DNA from: CAISKJ01 sp046351555
GTDB taxonomy: Bacteria; Myxococcota_A; Polyangia; Polyangiales; Ga0077539
Reading direction: 5' to 3'
DNA length: 64,000 bases
NCBI GenBank assembly: GCA_046351555.1
Contig: JAXLYI010000023.1
Location: 124,001 to 188,000 of the forward strand
This document shows, one piece after another, positions 1 through 8,577 of the stretch. Positions within the stretch are counted from its first letter, which is position 1; each line of letters starts with the position of its first letter. Both the position numbers and the translations under genes were made by a program. The notes under the pieces were generated by a model. That model ran no database searches. It was not told the origin of the DNA and worked only from the letters and a program-made list of their open reading frames with translations.

Positions 1-671
1 GCGATGGCGCGGATCGACGCGCCGCGCGCGCAGCCGATGGCGTTGGTCATCACGGCGCCGGCGCTGTGGCCCACGACGAAGACGCGCGCGGTGTCGACGC
101 AGTACGCGCCCGCGAGGTGCGCGAGGAGCGCGTCGAAGAAGGCGACGTCGCGCCCGTCGGCGCGCACGTCCCAGCGGGTGGCGCCGCCCGGGTGGCTTCG
201 CGACGCCTCGCGCACGCCGGCCGGGTAGACGAAGATCGCCGCCCCCGCGGCCTCGCGCTCGACGCGGAGGTACGAGCGGAGCGACGCCGGCGTTCCCGTG
301 AGCCCGTGGTACGCGAACACCAGCGGGACGGGGCCCGCCGCGGGGTCGTAGCCCTCGGGCACGGAGAGCAGGTACGAGCGCTCGACGCCGTCGACGGTGA
401 GCGTCCCCTCGCTCACGCCGCGCGCGGCGGGGGCGTCGGCGCGACAGCCGGCGGCGCGGGCCGTGACCGCAGCGCGAGGCACGGGCGCGGGGGCTGCGTC
501 CGGAGCGCGCGAAGGGGCGGGCGGAGTTGGGGTTCGCGCGGGCGCGGCGCGGCGGTGCGTGGCGTGGTGGTGATGGCGCCGGCGGGTCGCGTGGCGGTGC
601 GGCGAGGCCGACGCCGCGGCGGCGAGCAGAGTGAACGAAAGAGCGATCGCGCTTCCGGGGGGTTTGCTCAC
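1..671 (-). CDS. Secreted esterase of the PHB depolymerase/feruloyl esterase type, C-terminus cut by window edge
   Basis: The minus strand is open from a GTG at 669-671 to the left edge, giving 223 residues of an incomplete protein. Residues 8-22 form a hydrophobic signal-like stretch, followed by a low-complexity Arg/His/Pro/Ala linker (about 26-75) with a run of four histidines. The catalytic part begins near residue 85 and shows the order expected of the LpqC/esterase-PHB alpha/beta hydrolases: an oxyanion-type HG (VFAYHGLTGT, about 118-127) and the nucleophile elbow GHSAG with Ser203. The Asp and His of the triad would lie beyond the edge. It probably hydrolyses an ester outside the cytoplasm; the substrate cannot be named. 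The next gene ends 40 bases upstream on the same strand. The family call is fairly firm, the start less so because of the linker. Confidence 0.75.
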   Translation of the reverse strand, partial: MSKPPGSAIALSFTLLAAAASASPHRHATRRRHHHHATHRRAAPARTPTPPAPSRAPDAAPAPVPRAAVTARAAGCRADAPAARGVSEGTLTVDGVERSYLLSVPEGYDPAAGPVPLVFAYHGLTGTPASLRSYLRVEREAAGAAIFVYPAGVREASRSHPGGATRWDVRADGRDVAFFDALLAHLAGAYCVDTARVFVVGHSAGAVMTNAIGCARGASIRAI

Positions 672-711
672 GACCGGGGATCGTGGCCCCGGCGCGCGGG
701 GCGCGCAAACT

Positions 712-1167
712 TCAGGGCGTCATCGCGGCGCGGAGCGCGTCGGGCAGCGGGATCGGGCGGAAGGTGTCGGGGTCGATGCACACGTGGACGATGACCATCG
801 TGGCGAGGACGCGGGCGGACTCGTCGTCGGCGCGCATGCGGAGGCCGAAGGCGTAGGAGCTCTTGCCCGCGTGGAGGCCGACGAGCTCGAGGGCGAAGCG
901 GTCGCCGAAGCGAAGGGGCGCGGCGTAGTCGGCCTCGACGTGGGCCAGCGGCGCGGCCCAGAGCCGGCGGCGGATGACGTCGGGGACGTCGACGCCACGC
1001 GCGCGCAAGTGCTCGATGGTGAGGTCGCTCGCGTACTCGAAGTAGCGCGGGAAGAAGACCGTGAGCGCGGCGTCGACGTCGTGGAAGCGCGCCATCCGCC
1101 GGTCGACGCGGTGCACGGTGGAAGCTTCGCGGAGGGCCTCGTGCGTGAAGGGGAGCTCGCGGGGCAT
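712..1167 (-). CDS. Acyl-CoA thioesterase, hot-dog fold (4HBT-like)
   Basis: The 151-residue product has the size of single-domain hot-dog thioesterases. A typical segment near residues 28-50 (FHDVDAALTVFFPRYFEYAS) matches the catalytic Asp region of 4HBT/YbgC enzymes, followed by the long helix with the E-HL pattern. It probably hydrolyses an acyl-CoA thioester in the cytoplasm; chain length and substrate are unknown. The ATG at 1165-1167 overlaps the TGA of the upstream tetR-like gene (ATGA), so the two are very likely translationally coupled and co-transcribed. Pairing with a TetR regulator suggests control by a lipid or acyl ligand, which is inference. Confidence 0.8.
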   Translation of the reverse strand: MPRELPFTHEALREASTVHRVDRRMARFHDVDAALTVFFPRYFEYASDLTIEHLRARGVDVPDVIRRRLWAAPLAHVEADYAAPLRFGDRFALELVGLHAGKSSYAFGLRMRADDESARVLATMVIVHVCIDPDTFRPIPLPDALRAAMTP

Positions 1168-1799
1168 CAGGGCCGCGACGATACCGCCTCGCGGGCGAGC
1201 GCGGCGAAGGCATCGACCAGCGTGCGCGAGAGCGTCGCCTCCAGGGCCGCGGGCGACAGCCCCATCAGCCCCCCCGCGAGCGGACCGTCGATGAGGAGCG
1301 AGGCCAGCCCGTGCACCGTCGACCACGCCATCAGCGCGAGCGGCGCGACGGGGCCCTTCGGCGCGAGCCCCGCGGCCTGGAGCGCGCGGATGCCGGCGAT
1401 CATCTGGCCGAAGGCCGGCACCGCGTCGGGCGACGAGGCGTCGAGCCCAGGCGCCGGCACCGAGAACATCAGCCGGAAGTGCGCCGGGTGCGTCACCGCG
1501 TGGTGGACGTAGGCCCGGCCCATCGCCGCCATGCGGGCCCGCGGGTCGTCGCCCGCCTTCGCCGCCCCCTCCTCCATCGCCGCCGCGAGCCCCGCGAAGC
1601 CCTCCTCGCAGAGCGCCCCCACCAGCGCGTCGACGCTCGGGAAGTGGTGGTACGGCGCCGCCGACGACACCCCCGCCCGCCGCGCCGCCTCCCGCAGCGA
1701 GAGCGAGGCCACGCCCCCCTCGGCCACCGTCGCCAGCGCCGCGTCCATCAGCGCGCGCCGGAGGTCCCCGTGGTGGTAGCTCGCCTTCCGCTTCGCCAT
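1167..1799 (-). CDS. TetR/AcrR family transcriptional repressor
   Basis: The 210-residue protein starts with a classic TetR helix-turn-helix: residues about 12-58 include the SLREAARRAGVSSAAPYHHF recognition-helix pattern. The C-terminal part (about 85-200) is the helical ligand-binding domain of the WHG type. It is coupled to the thioesterase downstream by an ATGA overlap and diverges from the carotenoid oxygenase gene, whose promoter contains a 14-bp perfect palindrome (1844-1857). The simplest reading is an autoregulated repressor controlling both directions. The ligand is unknown; the neighbours hint at a lipid or apocarotenoid, which is inference. Confidence 0.9.
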   Translation of the reverse strand: MAKRKASYHHGDLRRALMDAALATVAEGGVASLSLREAARRAGVSSAAPYHHFPSVDALVGALCEEGFAGLAAAMEEGAAKAGDDPRARMAAMGRAYVHHAVTHPAHFRLMFSVPAPGLDASSPDAVPAFGQMIAGIRALQAAGLAPKGPVAPLALMAWSTVHGLASLLIDGPLAGGLMGLSPAALEATLSRTLVDAFAALAREAVSSRP

Positions 1800-1832
1800 C
1801 GTCGACCGTTCGTATACCCCGGGCGGAGCATC

Positions 1833-1861
1833 TTGACACGCAGTAAGATTGATCTTATCAC
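1833..1861 (+). promoter_or_regulatory. Sigma-70-like promoter of the carotenoid oxygenase gene
   Basis: A perfect TTGACA -35 element at 1833-1838 is followed after 17 bases by TATCAC (1856-1861) as a weak -10. The spacer contains the palindrome at 1844-1857. The gene starts at 1887 behind a good ribosome binding site (AAGGAG near 1875-1879). Confidence 0.6.
1844..1857. promoter_or_regulatory. Probable TetR operator, 14-bp palindrome
   Basis: TAAGATTGATCTTA is an inverted repeat with 6-bp arms and a 2-bp centre. It is strikingly AT-rich against its surroundings and sits between the -35 and -10 elements of the gene at 1887, 45 bp upstream of the divergent tetR start. Binding there would block the promoter. 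The link to this particular TetR protein is inferred from position. Confidence 0.6.
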
Positions 1862-1886
1862 TCGCTCACATCGAAGGAGACGGACC

Positions 1887-3317
1887 ATGGCAGACGGGCA
1901 CGGGGCGACAGTTTCGACGGGCGGCAGACTGGGCGAGCGCGGGCCCTTCCGCGCGCCGCGGGCGGCGGCGGGGGAGCTGGCGGGTCGGGTGACGGGCGAG
2001 CTGCCCGGGTGGCTGCGGGGGCGCCTGGTGCGGACGGCGCCGGCGCGCTTCCGGTCGGGGGCGTGGGAGGCGGCGCACTGGTTCGACGGGCTCGGGATGC
2101 TCTACGCGTTCGAGCTCGGCGAGGGAGGCGCTCGGCTCGTCCACCGCGACCTCGACAGCGAGACGGCGCGGGCGACGGCGGCGGGGCGTCGAGACATCGC
2201 GGGCTTCGCCACGCCGATGAAGCGGAGCCTCTGGGCGCGGCTGCTCCAGCCGATCCCGTCGGTGCCCGACAACACCAACGTCAACGTCGTCCCGCGGGGC
2301 GACGGCTTTGCGGCCCTCACCGAGACCTCGCGACAGCTCCGGGTCGACGCCGCGACGCTCGCCGTCACGGGCGAGCACCGCTGGGGCGACGCGCTCGGCC
2401 CGCTCTCGGGGACGGCGCACCCGGTGTTCGACCGCGGCCGCCGCGTGTGGGTCGACGTCTGCACCGACCTCGGCTTCCGGCCCGGGCTCGCGGTGATCGA
2501 GCACGACCCCGACGGCCGCGCCCGCACCCTCGTCGCCCGCTGGAAGACGCCGAGCCTCCCCTACGTCCACTCGTTCGGGGTGACCGAGCGCTCGGTGGTG
2601 ATCGTCGCCCACCCGCTCACGCTCAACCCCGCGCGGATGCTCTTCTCCGACAAGGGCTACGCCGACCACTTCGCGTGGGCCGACGCCGAGATGCAGCTCG
2701 TGATCGTCGACCGCGCGACCGGCGCGACCCGCACGGTGACGGCGCCGAAGGGCTTCGTCTTCCACGTCGCCGACGCCTTCGAAGACGACCGCGGCCTCAC
2801 GCTCGACGCGGTGGCGTACGACGACGCCTCGGTCATCGACCAGCTCCGCGCCGGCCCGCTCACCGGCGGCCCCGTCCGCGTGTCGCCGCGCGCGCTCCGC
2901 TACCGCGTCCCGCGCGGCGCGAAGGCCGCGACGGTGGAGGCGCTCTCGCCGGAGGGTTTTGAGTTCCCGGTGGTCGACCGGCGCGGGGCGGGCGACCGGC
3001 GCTTCACCTGGGGCGCGCGGCTGGTGCTCGACGGCGAGCGGTCGACGTCGACGCTGGTGGCGCTCGACGGCGCGGCGCGGACGGAGGCGACGCACGCGGA
3101 GGACGACTGGGTCTTCGGCGAGCCGGTGTTCGCGCGGCGGCCGGGGAGCGGCGAGGAGGGCGACGGCGTGCTGCTCACGGTGGGCTCGCACAACCGCGAC
3201 GACCGCGCGCTGCTGCGCGTGCTCGACGCCCGCTCGCTGCGGGTGCTGGCGGGGGTGGAGGTCGACGTCCCGCTGCCGCTGGGCTTCCACGGCGGGTTCG
3301 CGCCGGCGCGCCCGTAG
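1887..3317 (+). CDS. Carotenoid cleavage oxygenase (RPE65/CCD family)
   Basis: The 476-residue protein has the length and landmarks of non-haem iron carotenoid oxygenases, seven-bladed propellers that cleave polyene double bonds with O2. The four expected iron ligands are visible as His178 (GTAHPVF), His228 (YVHSFG), His293 (VFHVADAF) and His468 near the C-terminus (GFHGGF). The WFDGLGMLYAF segment near 65-75 and the DNTNVNVV segment near 128-135 are also typical. Start: ATG 1887, with AAGGAG seven to eight bases upstream. It faces a TetR-thioesterase pair across an 87-bp gap containing a promoter and a palindrome, so it is probably regulated by that TetR. The substrate, a carotenoid, apocarotenoid or related polyene, is not determined. 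Confidence 0.9.
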   Translation: MADGHGATVSTGGRLGERGPFRAPRAAAGELAGRVTGELPGWLRGRLVRTAPARFRSGAWEAAHWFDGLGMLYAFELGEGGARLVHRDLDSETARATAAGRRDIAGFATPMKRSLWARLLQPIPSVPDNTNVNVVPRGDGFAALTETSRQLRVDAATLAVTGEHRWGDALGPLSGTAHPVFDRGRRVWVDVCTDLGFRPGLAVIEHDPDGRARTLVARWKTPSLPYVHSFGVTERSVVIVAHPLTLNPARMLFSDKGYADHFAWADAEMQLVIVDRATGATRTVTAPKGFVFHVADAFEDDRGLTLDAVAYDDASVIDQLRAGPLTGGPVRVSPRALRYRVPRGAKAATVEALSPEGFEFPVVDRRGAGDRRFTWGARLVLDGERSTSTLVALDGAARTEATHAEDDWVFGEPVFARRPGSGEEGDGVLLTVGSHNRDDRALLRVLDARSLRVLAGVEVDVPLPLGFHGGFAPARP

Positions 3318-3320
3318 CGT

Positions 3321-4160
3321 TCAATCGCCCGCGAGGTCGACCTCGATGGAGGCCTCGAGCGTGTACCAGACCACCGCGAGCTCATCGATGCCGGAGTGGG
3401 CGTTCCACGACGGGTGGGCGCCGCCGTTGTGGGTGAGGAAGGCGCTCACGTCGTAGGTGCGGTGCGGCAGCGCGGGGAGTTCGAAGGGCCCCGAGCGCAG
3501 CGGGAGGAAGTTGCGCTGGTAGTAGTGCCGCCACGCGCCGTCAGGGAGTCGCGCGAGGACGGCGCGGCGCACCCCGGCGGTGACGTCGACGGGCGCGCGC
3601 TGGCACCCCGCGAGGATCCACGGCGCTGCGGCGGGCGAGGCCACCGCGCGCAGGTAGTTGGACGGCGCGCAGTCGTCGGGGCTGATCGGGTCGACCGTGA
3701 CGAGCATCCGCAGCTCGACCGTCGTCGGCAGCGCGGCCGCGGTCTGCGCGGCGACCCACCCGCCGTACGAGTGCCCGTGGAGGTACACCGGCCGCCCCGC
3801 GCCCGCGCGCTCCGCCACCGCCTGCACGAAGGGCGCGAGCGCGTCCGTCGTCGTCGAGCGGACGACGGCGGGCGCGGCGGAGGAGACCCAGTACAGCCGC
3901 CCCCCGCCGTCGAAGCAGCCCCGCACCCACCGCGGGTCGCCGTGCGTAAAGCGCTGGGAGAGCCGCGCGGATTTCGCCCAGCGGTCGGAGCCGACGGGCG
4001 TCGGGGCGGCGAAGGTGCCGAGGCAACTGTTGAAGCCGCCGAGCGTGACGATCACGGGCTCCAGTGATGCGCGCGAGGCGCCCAACGCGGTGGCCGCGAG
4101 GCCCGAAGGCTCGCCCGTGCAGCCGAGCGCGAACACCAGCGGCGGGAGGAGTGTGCGCAT
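3321..4160 (-). CDS. Lipoprotein with alpha/beta-hydrolase fold
   Basis: The 279-residue product begins at an ATG (4158-4160) giving a short signal with the lipobox-like FALGC, so it is probably lipid-anchored. A nucleophile elbow GHSYGG lies near the middle and is followed by VDPIS, which could supply the acid; histidines near the C-terminus (LTHNGGAHPSWNAHSGID) could complete a triad. No lipase or esterase subfamily is recognisable and the substrate is unknown. An upstream GTG/ATG would extend the protein by 27 residues but would bury the signal, so the shorter form is preferred. It is convergent with the carotenoid oxygenase gene, with only three bases between them. Confidence 0.7.
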   Translation of the reverse strand: MRTLLPPLVFALGCTGEPSGLAATALGASRASLEPVIVTLGGFNSCLGTFAAPTPVGSDRWAKSARLSQRFTHGDPRWVRGCFDGGGRLYWVSSAAPAVVRSTTTDALAPFVQAVAERAGAGRPVYLHGHSYGGWVAAQTAAALPTTVELRMLVTVDPISPDDCAPSNYLRAVASPAAAPWILAGCQRAPVDVTAGVRRAVLARLPDGAWRHYYQRNFLPLRSGPFELPALPHRTYDVSAFLTHNGGAHPSWNAHSGIDELAVVWYTLEASIEVDLAGD

Positions 4161-4337
4161 CAGGGCCTTGCAGCGAGCAAGCGACGCGCCACGCGAAGAC
4201 GCGTGAAAAGCCCTGCGAAACAGGGCGTCGGGGGTGGGCACGGCGCACTCCCGTGGGGCGCGGAGGTGGTCACTCGGGCCCCGGGAGGCGCCGCTCGTGG
4301 GCGAGAGCGCCCTGCCACCGAGTGCCGTCGCGAGGCC

Positions 4338-5351
4338 CTACTGCCCGATGGCGGGGCCGTACGTCCAGCCGGTGTGCGTGCGGTCCCAACGGATGCCGTA
4401 CCAGGAGCCGCGGCGGTCGACGACCTCCACGGCGGTCCCCTGCGGGAGCCGCGCGGAGATCGGGCCCGTCCGCGGCGTCTCGCGCACGATCGCCGTCGCC
4501 CACGCCACCGTCGCCGGGTTGAGCACGCGCATCCGGAGCATGTCCGCGGGCGTCGGCAGCGACGGGTCGGGCGCGGCCGCAGCGCCCGCGTCGGGCTCCG
4601 TGGGCGCAGGCGCGGGCGTCGGTGCAGGCGTCGGTGCGGGCGCTGGCGTCGGTGCGGGCGTGGGTTCTGCGGGCGCGGGTGTGGGCTCCACCGGCGCGGG
4701 CGTGGGCTCCACCGGCGCGGGCGGCGCCCCGTTGCGCAGCGGCGAGAAGCGCGCCGCGAAGAAGAACTGGTACCGCGCGTGCTGCGCCTGGAGCCGCCAC
4801 ACCGCGTCGAGGCCGCCCATCGCGTTGTTGACGCAGGGCACGTAGCTCACCTTGTCGGGCACGGTCGAACTGCGCCCGAGCAGCGACACGACGCGTCGCC
4901 GCGGGAAGTCCACGCGGAGCCCGATCGAGAGCACCTTCGAAGGGTCGGCGGCCGCGCTCGCCGCCGCGGGGCACGTCGCCAGCACCGCCGTGAGCCGCTC
5001 GCGGAGGGCGGGCTCGAGCTCGGGCGGCGCGGCGCACTGCGGGCCCGCGATGCTGATCTCCTCGCCGTCGCCACAACCCGCCATCATCCCCGCGCGCAGT
5101 TGGACCGCCGCGAGCGCAGGGGCGGCGTTCGCGACGGGCGCGGGCGTCGGGCGCGCGACCACCGCGGCTTCGGCGGGCTCGGCGCCTGCGTCGCTCGCTT
5201 CCACGGGCGCCTCCTCGGGGACGACCGCGGCCGAGGGCTTGAAGAGCCACGCGCCGCCGAACCAGCCGCCGACGAGGCAGACGGCGGCGCCCGCGAGCGT
5301 GAGCGGGAGGAGGGGGGAGTCGCGGCGGGGGCGGACGATGCGGGGGGCCAT
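4338..5351 (-). CDS. Membrane-anchored protein with C-terminal bacterial SH3 domain
   Basis: The 337-residue protein has one N-terminal membrane segment (about residues 14-34), a middle region with several cysteines of unknown role, a long Pro/Ala/Thr/Glu linker with PTPAP repeats (about 205-255), and a C-terminal SH3_3-like domain. That last domain shows the usual pattern: LNVRSGPS-like RMRVLNPAT..., LPQGTAVEVVDRRGSWYGIRW, and a TGW motif. Bacterial SH3 domains usually bind cell-wall peptides, so a periplasmic wall-associated role is plausible. Its ATG overlaps the TGA of the trmH-like gene (TGATG), so the two are co-transcribed; no functional link is evident. Confidence 0.7.
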   Translation of the reverse strand: MAPRIVRPRRDSPLLPLTLAGAAVCLVGGWFGGAWLFKPSAAVVPEEAPVEASDAGAEPAEAAVVARPTPAPVANAAPALAAVQLRAGMMAGCGDGEEISIAGPQCAAPPELEPALRERLTAVLATCPAAASAAADPSKVLSIGLRVDFPRRRVVSLLGRSSTVPDKVSYVPCVNNAMGGLDAVWRLQAQHARYQFFFAARFSPLRNGAPPAPVEPTPAPVEPTPAPAEPTPAPTPAPAPTPAPTPAPAPTEPDAGAAAAPDPSLPTPADMLRMRVLNPATVAWATAIVRETPRTGPISARLPQGTAVEVVDRRGSWYGIRWDRTHTGWTYGPAIGQ

Positions 5352-6058
5352 CACGATCCTGCGCGCCTGTCCCGGAGGTAGCGCTCGATGACGAGGGCGT
5401 GCTCGCGGACGCTCTCGAGGAGGAAGCGCGCCCGCAGCGCCCGGGCCTCGCGCGCGCCGAGGTCGCCGGGGCGGCGCTGCGTCACGCGCTGGAGCGAGAT
5501 CGCCGCGGCCACCGAGACGTTGAGGCTCTCGACGAGGCCGCGCATCGGGATCGCGAACGTCCCCGTCGCCGCCGCGCGCGTCGCCGCCGTCGGGCCCTCG
5601 TGCTCGTTGCCGAACACCAGCGCCACCCGCGGGCGCTCGGCCACCTCGTCGAGCGTCACCGTGGCCCGCGCGTCGGCCACGTACACCTCGAAGCCGCGCG
5701 CCTTCAGCCCCTCGACGCAGCGCGAGGAGTCGCGGTGCATGTGGACGTCGAGCCAGCGCTCGGTGCCGCGGGTGATGCGCTTCGCCAGCAGCGGCCGCAC
5801 GCCGAGGTCGATGAAGTGGACCTCGCCCACCCCGAAGGCGTCGGCCGAGCGGAGGACGGCCGCGGTGTTGTGCGGGTCGATGATCGCCTCGAGCACCACC
5901 GTCACCGAGGCGAGGCGGGCGCGGGCGACGGCGTCGAAGCGGGCGAGGCGCTCGGGCAGGATGAGGGGCTCGAGCGCGCCCTCGATCACCTCCACGGGCC
6001 ACGGGAGCGCCGTGGAGGAGGGGTCAGGGGTGAAGACGCCGGGGGTGGTCCTGCGCAT
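5351..6058 (-). CDS. trmH: tRNA (guanosine-2'-O-)-methyltransferase, TrmH type (SpoU/SPOUT)
   Basis: The 235-residue protein carries the three SPOUT motifs in order: DPHNTAAVLRSADAFG (motif 1, about 61-76), LVFGNEHEG (motif 2) and FAIPMRGLVESLNVSVA (motif 3, trefoil-knot SAM site). Length and the C-terminal basic extension fit TrmH, which methylates G18 of tRNA. A related 2'-O-methyltransferase specificity cannot be excluded. It is upstream of, and overlaps, the SH3-domain gene. The start at 6058 is the only one that keeps the N-terminal extension; no strong ribosome binding site is seen. Confidence 0.88.
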   Translation of the reverse strand: MRRTTPGVFTPDPSSTALPWPVEVIEGALEPLILPERLARFDAVARARLASVTVVLEAIIDPHNTAAVLRSADAFGVGEVHFIDLGVRPLLAKRITRGTERWLDVHMHRDSSRCVEGLKARGFEVYVADARATVTLDEVAERPRVALVFGNEHEGPTAATRAAATGTFAIPMRGLVESLNVSVAAAISLQRVTQRRPGDLGAREARALRARFLLESVREHALVIERYLRDRRAGS

Positions 6059-6118
6059 CGGGGGCGCGGGACTCTACTCGAAAACGGGCCGCGCGCGAGA
6101 GGGTGCTAGAGTCCCCCC

Positions 6119-7129
6119 GTGAGCACGCACCTCCTGGTCGCCAACCCCACGGCGCAGAGCGGCCGCAACGCCCAGCGCATCCAGACGGCCCTCGACCTCT
6201 TCCGCGTCCGCGGCGTCGACTGCGAGCTCTTCCCGACGCAGCCGGGGGGCCGCACCATCGCGGCCCTGCTCGAGCGCCTCGACGCGTCCCAGCACCGCTG
6301 CGTCGTCTCGATGGGCGGCGACGGCACCTTCCGCGAGGTCGCCTCCGCGATCTACGGCAGCCGCCGGCGCGATCACATCGCCATGGGCATGCTCCCCACC
6401 GGCACCGCCAACGACCAGGGGCGCAGCTTCGGGCTCGAGGCGCGCGAGGGGGCGCTCGAGCGCAACGTCGACGTGGTGGTCGCGGGCCGCGAGACGCGCC
6501 TCGACGCCGGGCTCATCTCCACCCGCAGCGCCGACGGATCGCGCGCGGCGAGCGCGGCCTTCTTCGACTCGGCGGGCTGGGGGCTCTCGGCCCGCGTGCT
6601 CGCGACGCGCAACCGCGACCGCCGCGTGGTCGAGGGCCTCGGGCCCCTCAAGGAGCTCTACCGCGACCACCTCGTGTACGCGGGCGCGCTGGCCAGGGAG
6701 TTTCTGGAGTCGTACGTGGTGCCCGACAAATTCCGGGCGCGGGTGGTGGCCGACGGCGTCGCGCACGTGTTCGAAGGCCTCACCGACCTCGTCGTCAAGA
6801 ACACCCGCTATTACGGCGGCGCCTGGATCGTCGACCGCACCTCGCGCCACGACGACGGCTACTTCGAGGTGTGCCCCTTCCGCGGCAAGCGCGACTGGAC
6901 CTCCAAGGCCATCGTCGACCTCGACGGCAACCCCCTCACCGAGGAGGTGCTCAACCTCGTCGGCATCGAGCACTCGCGGCCCTTCCGCGCGAAGCGCCTG
7001 GAGATGACGCTCTTCCCGCCCGCCGGCGGCGCCGCCCTCGCCGCGCAGATCGACGGGGAGGAGTTCCTCGCCGGCGAGGCGGTGGAGATCGACGTGGCGG
7101 CGCGGGCCATCCGGCTCATCGTGCCGTAG
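6119..7129 (+). CDS. Diacylglycerol/lipid kinase family protein (DAGK_cat)
   Basis: The 336-residue protein fits the DagK/YegS/sphingosine kinase-like lipid kinases. It has an N-terminal VANPTAQSGRN, the glycine-rich nucleotide site MGGDGTFREV (about 64-74) and LPTGTANDQGRSFG (about 95-108). The family phosphorylates membrane lipids using ATP at the inner face of the cytoplasmic membrane. The start is a GTG at 6119, 60 bases from the divergent trmH gene. A small lipoprotein gene follows after 10 bases and may be in the same transcript. Confidence 0.88.
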   Translation: MSTHLLVANPTAQSGRNAQRIQTALDLFRVRGVDCELFPTQPGGRTIAALLERLDASQHRCVVSMGGDGTFREVASAIYGSRRRDHIAMGMLPTGTANDQGRSFGLEAREGALERNVDVVVAGRETRLDAGLISTRSADGSRAASAAFFDSAGWGLSARVLATRNRDRRVVEGLGPLKELYRDHLVYAGALAREFLESYVVPDKFRARVVADGVAHVFEGLTDLVVKNTRYYGGAWIVDRTSRHDDGYFEVCPFRGKRDWTSKAIVDLDGNPLTEEVLNLVGIEHSRPFRAKRLEMTLFPPAGGAALAAQIDGEEFLAGEAVEIDVAARAIRLIVP

Positions 7130-7139
7130 GGAAGACGTC

Positions 7140-7592
7140 ATGCGCGCGCTCGCCCTCGTCGTCGCCTTCGCCTTCGGGTGCACCTCCACGCCGCCCGCCG
7201 ACGACGCCGACGTCGACGTCGCCGACGCGAAGGAGGAGTTCACCCTCTGCGGGAGGCCCTGCCCCGCGGGCCAGGTGTGCCGGGGCTTCCGCTGCGTCGC
7301 CGCGGCCCCCGACGCGTCGAGCGCGGACGCGGCGGGCGACGCCACGCGCATCGACGGCAACGTCACCGACGACGCCCCGCCCACCGCCGCCTGCTGCCCC
7401 ATCGACCCGACGCCCCACTGCGGCTGCGTCCGCGCGGGCGGCGCGCGACGCGCCGACGGGACGTGCCGCGTCGTGTGCGACGAGGGCTACCCCGAGCTGT
7501 GGTTCCGCCGCACCGACCTCAACGGGTGCTCGTACTGGAGCGCGTCGGGCCTCCGCTGCCCCGCCGACGACGCCGGCGTCGACGCGGAGTAG
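7140..7592 (+). CDS. Small cysteine-rich lipoprotein, function unknown
   Basis: The 150-residue product has a very short signal ending in the lipobox-like AFGC (Cys14), an acidic Asp/Ala/Val tether, then about 110 residues with many cysteines (CGRPCPAGQVCRGFRC, CCPIDPTPHCGC, others) that suggest a disulfide-stabilised exported domain. I do not recognise the family. It follows the lipid kinase by 10 bases and precedes another lipoprotein of similar design, so the three may form one unit. Confidence 0.65.
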   Translation: MRALALVVAFAFGCTSTPPADDADVDVADAKEEFTLCGRPCPAGQVCRGFRCVAAAPDASSADAAGDATRIDGNVTDDAPPTAACCPIDPTPHCGCVRAGGARRADGTCRVVCDEGYPELWFRRTDLNGCSYWSASGLRCPADDAGVDAE

Positions 7593-7616
7593 CGCGCCCC
7601 TGACGCCGCCGCGCGG

Positions 7617-8564
7617 ATGTGTGCGAGAGTCACCGCCGCCGTGACCCGCTCCGCCGCCCTCCCGCTCGTCCTCGCCCTCGCCGCGTGCGAAGGGACGTCT
7701 TCTCCTGCGCCGCCCGCCGACGCCTCCGCCGACACCATGGTCGTCGCCGACGTCTCGCCCGATGCTCCCGACGACGTCGCCCTCGACATCGCGCCCGACG
7801 TCGCCGTCGACAGCAGCCTGCGCGCGTGCTCCTTCAACCGCGACTGCCCCGAAGGCGAGCGCTGCTCGTGCGACGAGACCACCGGCTGCCGCTGCCTCGC
7901 GGGCCCCCGCGGGACGGGCGCGTCCGGCGTCGCCCGCTGCACCTCCGGCGACGACTGCGCCAGCGCGCTGTGCGTCGAGGCCAACGGCGGCTTCTCGCTC
8001 TGCTCCGACGCGTGCGCGGCCGCGGGCGACTGCCCCGCCGCCCTCCCGCGCTGCGTCTCGGTGCCGACGGTGGGCCGCTTCTGCGCGCGCGACCCTGCGG
8101 CCGTGGGCGATGCGGCGGTGGTCGACGCGCCGGCGGGCTGCCAAGGAACCTGCGCGCAGACGACGCTCCAGGCGAGCTTCGGTTCGGCCCGCGGGGCCTT
8201 CGATCGCGCGCAGCACGGCGACGACGGGGCGTCGCTCCTCCACGTCGAGGCGTACTTCGGCGGGGACCCGGCGTGCCCGACGGCGAGCTCACCGACGCCG
8301 CGGCGGACGCTGGTGCTCACGGGCGTCCGCGCCACCGCCGACGCCGCCCCGCAGACCGAGGCCGACGGCGTGCGCGCGGCGCTCTTCGATTTCGGCGGCG
8401 AGCTGGTGTCGGCGCCGCTCGTCCGCGCGACCGCCGTCCGGGTGGTTCCCCGCGCGTGGATGCGCGGCGGCTACGTCTCGCTCGAGGTGAGCGCCACCTT
8501 CCCCGGCGGCACCGTCACCGGCGGGCTCTTCGCGCCCCACTGCGCCTCGCTCGACGGGGGCTGA
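7617..8564 (+). CDS. Cysteine-rich lipoprotein, function unknown
   Basis: The 315-residue protein has a signal with lipobox ALAAC and an Asp-rich DVSPDAPDDVALDIAPDV tether. A block of about 12 cysteines at roughly 70-165 (CSFNRDCPEGERCSCDETT...) resembles small disulfide-rich modules. A C-terminal beta-rich region of about 140 residues follows without a recognised fold. Two starts are possible: ATG 7617, used here, or GTG 7641, which would give a more typical signal. It is convergent with glgA with a 13-base gap. Likely outer-membrane or periplasmic by design; no function is claimed. Confidence 0.6.
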   Translation: MCARVTAAVTRSAALPLVLALAACEGTSSPAPPADASADTMVVADVSPDAPDDVALDIAPDVAVDSSLRACSFNRDCPEGERCSCDETTGCRCLAGPRGTGASGVARCTSGDDCASALCVEANGGFSLCSDACAAAGDCPAALPRCVSVPTVGRFCARDPAAVGDAAVVDAPAGCQGTCAQTTLQASFGSARGAFDRAQHGDDGASLLHVEAYFGGDPACPTASSPTPRRTLVLTGVRATADAAPQTEADGVRAALFDFGGELVSAPLVRATAVRVVPRAWMRGGYVSLEVSATFPGGTVTGGLFAPHCASLDGG

Positions 8565-8577
8565 ACGCGGGGGTGGC

